From positions 29,860,801 through 29,924,800 of the forward strand of contig OX359247.1 in NCBI GenBank assembly GCA_947179485.1: DNA of 64,000 bases. Direction: 5' to 3'. The notes beneath the pieces are model-generated. The model did no database searches. It was not told the origin of the DNA and saw only the letters and a program-made list of their open reading frames with translations. Numbering within the stretch: position 1 is the first letter of the stretch; each line of letters begins with the position of its first letter. Positions 59,893 through 64,000 of this stretch are shown here, one piece after another. Source of the stretch: Allacma fusca. Taxonomy: Eukaryota; Arthropoda; Collembola; Symphypleona; Sminthuridae. The translations under genes were made by a program, and so were the position numbers.

Positions 59893-60092
59893 NNNNNNNN
59901 NNNNNNNNNNNNNNNNNNNNNNNNNNNNNNNNNNNNNNNNNNNNNNNNNNNNNNNNNNNNNNNNNNNNNNNNNNNNNNNNNNNNNNNNNNNNNNNNNNNN
60001 NNNNNNNNNNNNNNNNNNNNNNNNNNNNNNNNNNNNNNNNNNNNNNNNNNNNNNNNNNNNNNNNNNNNNNNNNNNNNNNNNNNNNNNNNNNN
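59893..60092. other. Assembly gap (200 N)
   Basis: Exactly 200 undetermined bases, probably a fixed-size scaffold gap. Order and distance across it are uncertain, so links between the foldback or dUTPase block and the polymerase block are not proven by contiguity. Confidence 0.99.
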
Positions 60093-60097
60093 CCACA

Positions 60098-60590
60098 TAA
60101 TAACCTATTGATAGGAAGGGCACCCGTTCTATGTACAATCCTGGTGAAAGTTCAATAATACGTTTGGCACCTCAATAGTATCCTTGCTTCAAATTTTGTA
60201 GGCTGATAAAACCTGCTGGTTTATCCCCATGCTTCAGCTTAGATGTCCCGGCATCGCCTTTTGGTTTCTTGAATTCAAATGATGATGTTGACCCCGTCTG
60301 CTCGGAGGAACGCTTTTTCCGCGCGTTGATCACCTCCTAATCGTTTTCTCAGTTTTCCAGGCTCCACTGGATCCACAGTCATCACCTGTGTCTGGGAATA
60401 CGTAATCTATTCCAGATGAATTGGATGAATCAGGATCGCTTGTATCAGTCAGTTGCCTACTCTTCTGCCTTTTCAGTTCGTACTTCAAGACGTTTGATTC
60501 ATCTTAGGCATCTTGAAGTCTTCCTTTGTCGAGCGTATCCTTTTCATATCTTCTTTCGTAAGCTGTCCTGCCTCTCTATCATTATCTAAA
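60098..60590 (-). pseudogene. Decayed coding sequence, unassigned
   Basis: On the minus strand, after an acceptor-like TTATTTTAG at about 60589, coding-like blocks appear in shifting frames: one with LTKEDMKRIRSTKEDFKMP, one with a Ser/Asp-rich DTSDPDSSNSSGIDYVFPDT, and a basic C-terminal block with FEFKKPKGDAGTS, ending in a stop near 60172. At least two frame changes separate them. Composition suggests a disordered charged protein. I recognise no family. Confidence 0.35.
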
Positions 60591-61118
60591 ATAATAAAAA
60601 ACAAATCGTTCAGTTAGTTTTTATCAAAAAATTCATTACCAAAGCTAGAGGTACAGGGAATTAAACAAGAATGTTTTCAAATGAAATTATAAATTACTTA
60701 AAAATTAATGCAAAAGTTTAGTTACGAAAATTATAACACGCATACTAGGACCGCCTTCTCTTGGCAAACTCATTTTCAAGGTAAACAAATTTCTGGATAT
60801 ATTCAGTAGATAGATAATTTTATTGGTCGATTTGGCCTTGGCCCTTCCAACCTGGGATATATTCAGTACTTGAAATTGTTAATATAACTGATTTTCTACA
60901 GTTAACTTCTAAAATTTATATACTAACATAAATTATCGTTTCAGCAATTTGAATATTTTCTTTTTAAAGATTATGCAAAACAAATTTTTAATTACGTTAT
61001 TAAACTAAGTTGTCATGCATACATAAAAATCTGACACATCATATTTCTAACAAGTTCTACATGCATATATATCAATTTTAATTTTAATTACTATGCATTT
61101 TTCACACTTTATCCTTTT

Positions 61119-61620
61119 TTGCACATATTTATTCTTATTTATACATATTTTTATTCCTATTTGTACATTTTTATTCCTATTTGCACATTTTTATTCCTAT
61201 TTGCACATTTTTATTCTTATTTGTACATTTTTTTCTTATTTGTAAATTTTTATTCTTACCAACTCATTTTTATTCTTATTTGCAAATTATTTATTCATAT
61301 TTGCACATTTTTATACCTATTTGCAAATTATTTATTCATATTTGCACATTTTTATACCTATTTGCAAATTATTTATTCATATTTGCACATTTTTATACCT
61401 ATTTGCAAATTATTTATTCATATTTGCACATTTTTATACCTATTTGCAAATTATTTATTCATATTTGCACATTTTATAACCTATTTGCAAATTATTTATT
61501 CCTATTTGCATATTTTTATACATATTTGGAAATTATTTATTCATATTTGCACATTTTTATACCTATTTTCAAATTATTTATTCTTATTTACATATTTTTG
61601 TTCTTATTTACACATTTGGA
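61119..61620. repeat. Minisatellite, 20-bp base unit growing to a 41-bp unit
   Basis: The left part repeats CCTATTTGCACATTTTTATT at 20-bp spacing. From about 61270 a 41-bp unit takes over (TTGCAAATTATTTATTCATA recurs at 61321 and 61362). Long ORFs across it on the plus strand are artefacts of the repeat lacking stop codons. Confidence 0.95.
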
Positions 61621-61859
61621 CTAAAGATTTGATTTTATAAATGCATATGTAGAAGCAATATTTAAATAAGTATTCGAAGTGTATATAACTGAATTTCATT
61701 GATTAATAGTTCTATTTTTCCAACGCTAATAAAAATGAAGTATAAAAGATCAAATTCCATTAAATTGAAATCATTTCTATTGTATTTGTAGAATACTTAA
61801 AGTGATAGCCACTCTCCTTCAAAATGTTACACTAACGTTGTTCTACAAGAAGAGTTTTA

Positions 61860-64000
61860 GATGTCTCCAAGTGTTGCTTTTGTAAGAAACAATTTCAGCA
61901 TCCAAATTATCTTTATCAACATATCATTTCAAGACATCCAAGTGATTCAAACTCTGTTTGAAGATAAGTGTTTTATTTGTAAACCATGTGGAAAGTGTTT
62001 CTACCCACGTAGCAAATTAGAAGAACATTTTCTTTTCTGATTCCCATCGTTGTAATTTATGTTCAAAACGTTTCAATTGTAAAGAATCTCTACAGTTTCG
62101 TAAACAGAATCGTAAGAAAATAATTCAACGTGGTGGTGATATTGGTTCTATTTCAAACGATTTTAATGTAATTACTTCTCAAAAACATTCTTTCCGTACA
62201 TACAGATACAGTAAATGTGACCCAAATGTAAGCCTATTGAAATATTTTCATAACAAAAACATGCTATATCAGAATTGTGCAAACGTATGTATCACCTAAT
62301 TGGTGCGGTGAAGGTACAGTTAAAAGTTCACGTCGAATTTCAACGAGGAATTTCAGTCAATAAAACAGAAATCGTTGAAATATACATGAACATCTTTATG
62401 AGAATTATACTGAACACAAGTGAAGTTGCTTCAATTTTAGGTGAAATTTTCGAACAAGTAAATCTACACACGGAACGTTTTAAAAAATTTGGTTCAGGAT
62501 GGATTTTAAAAAGAGTTCTAGGATTTGAATTATGTTTAAATAAATATAAATCGTTAGGCGGTGCTTGTTACATCACTACTCCTAAAAGAGGTTTTGCAAA
62601 AACGTGTGTCATCAATGTAAGAAACAATGATAATAAATGTTTTAGATGGGTATGTTTAGCTGCGTTATATCCATGTCAACGTAATCAGAATCGTGTCAGT
62701 ACCTATAAAAGTATGAAAATATTTTGAATTGGAATTCACTAAAATATCCTGTTCAGTTACTTAAAATTCCACTATTTGAAGATGCGAATCAAATTGCAGT
62801 TAATATATATGTTTAGGATAGTTTTGAAGGTGCTAGTGCGTTTCGTGCTTCGAAAAATAACTATAAAGCAGGTTGAAAGACAGTTAACCTATTGTTAAAA
62901 TGTGCTCAGAGAGGGGTTGAACATTTTGCAGTAATACGTGATATAAATAAGCCTCTCGGAAAACAGAACCATCATAAGAAAATCTTGTGTTACAACTTTT
63001 TGCAGCGTTTTTCAACGGATCAAAACCTTAACCAACATTTAACATTATGCTTGCTTAACAAAACAAAATGTTAAAATGCATAGACTAACTGAAGTTGGAA
63101 AGCCACCTGTTATGAAATTTTAATGCTATCATAAGCAACTAAAAGCTGGTTATGTAGTTTATGGAGACTTTGAAACTATTCTCCAACCATGCAATGATCC
63201 AGGACATTCTAAAACTAAGAAACTTATGGAGCACATTCCTTGTGGATTTGGTTATGCTTTAGTTAGATATGTCATGAATTAATAAAACATTTGTGAATCG
63301 AGGTGAAGATTGTTTTGAAGTTTTTTTCAAACACATGAAATAAATCGGAATTCTAGTGAAGGAAATATTTGAAGAAGATGTTTGAGCTGTTCATAATGAA
63401 CGAGATTGGATGGATTTGTTAAACGCAATTATTTGTCATATTTGTGGCAAGCCATTAGAAAATGATCGTGTATACGATCATGACCATCGGAGCGGTAATT
63501 GAATATTATGCGCATTTATTTCAATTACTTTAATTCAAAATCAAATTACACAGCATGAGTGACTAAACAAAACTTTGTTTTACAGGAAAATTGCGAGGAG
63601 CTGCGCATATAATTTAAACTATCAACAACAACCAAAGGTGTCAATAGTTCTTCAAAACTTCAAAAACTATGATACAGCGATTATAGTTCAAGGTTTAAAA
63701 TACTATGATGGTGAAGGAATCAACATAATTCCAAGTACATCTTAGCGTTTCATGTCAGTTATTTGTGATAATTTTTATTTTATTGGTTCATATCAATTCT
63801 TGAACTCCAGCTTAAGTGATTTAGTAGAAAATCTTCTAATTTGTGATCGTGATTCTAACCCATTCGATTATCAAACACAGAAAATGCAGTTATTTTATCA
63901 AGTCTTCGCAGAACAAAATGAAATTGATCTTCTTTTTAAAAAGGTGTGTATTGTTACGATTACATGGATAGTTTTAACAAATTCGATGAAACCCCTCTTC
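61860..64000 (+). pseudogene. Polinton/adintovirus-type DNA polymerase B, decayed, runs off the window
   Basis: Protein-primed family B polymerases of this group replicate Polinton (Maverick) transposons and related adintoviruses. Recognisable blocks on the plus strand: Cys/His finger-like segments at 61970-62080; a block within 62275-62727 with SGWILKRVLGFEL and NDNKCFRWVCLAAL; a second finger (CYNFLQRFSTDQNLNQHL) at 62985-63045; an exonuclease-type start YGDFETI near 63160; CGKPLENDRVYDHDHRSG at 63440-63500; LQNFKNYDTAIIVQGLKY at 63648-63702. Many stops and frame changes separate the blocks (for example near 62728, 62817, 63073, 63281, 63502 and 63745). It is clearly not functional. The catalytic palm motifs would lie beyond the right edge. 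Confidence 0.85.

Noticed and set aside
61119..61640. 173-codon ORF rich in Phe, Tyr and Ile
   Set aside because: It is produced entirely by the minisatellite, whose unit happens to lack stop codons; the composition is meaningless.

Overview
The window is animal nuclear DNA, most likely from an arthropod (probably an insect). It is AT-rich. The genes are split by many short introns with GT/AG borders, there is no operon packing, and the gene families are metazoan: a DAXX histone chaperone, GALNT7, the MOK kinase and a hydroxyacid oxidase. Small DNA transposons fill much of the space between genes. I cannot name the species.

Layout. 1-2.65 kb is the first copy of a segmental repeat, interrupted by a hAT element. 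4.3-9.6 kb holds DAXX-like gene 1 (+), with a probable TATA promoter and 5' leader. 11.1-16.9 kb holds three further rearranged copies of the segmental repeat, with three hAT-type insertions. 17-24.5 kb has no recognisable gene but one more hAT-like element. 24.7-27.7 kb is DAXX-like gene 2 (+), a diverged paralogue with matching intron phases. 28.9-31.6 kb is a complete GALNT7-type glycosyltransferase (-). 31.6-39 kb is gene-poor and contains a strong hairpin. 39.1-44.1 kb is a MOK-family kinase (+) with an exceptionally long single-exon tail and two frame-preserving mini-exons. 46.5-48.1 kb is a hydroxyacid oxidase (-) that looks secreted instead of peroxisomal. 48.3-49.6 kb is a PIF/Harbinger-like element. 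49.7-50.0 kb is a broken duplicate of part of MOK.

52-64 kb is a graveyard of mobile and virus-like sequence: a gag-like remnant, a GC-rich cluster of short ORFs, a broken dUTPase-like gene, a 1.17-kb foldback element with 0.3-kb arms, a 200-base assembly gap, a minisatellite, and a decayed Polinton/adintovirus-type DNA polymerase B running off the right edge.

The four host loci have no obvious joint pathway. Both DAXX genes should act in chromatin (H3.3 deposition and SUMO-linked repression). GALNT7 acts in Golgi mucin-type O-glycosylation. MOK is a cilium-associated or MAPK-like kinase. The oxidase makes H2O2 from 2-hydroxy acids. The most interesting signals are the DAXX tandem pair, the apparently secreted hydroxyacid oxidase, the MOK mini-exon cassette, and several unrelated hAT families that each carry reiterated short motifs next to their ends, one of them proven by an empty site inside the window.
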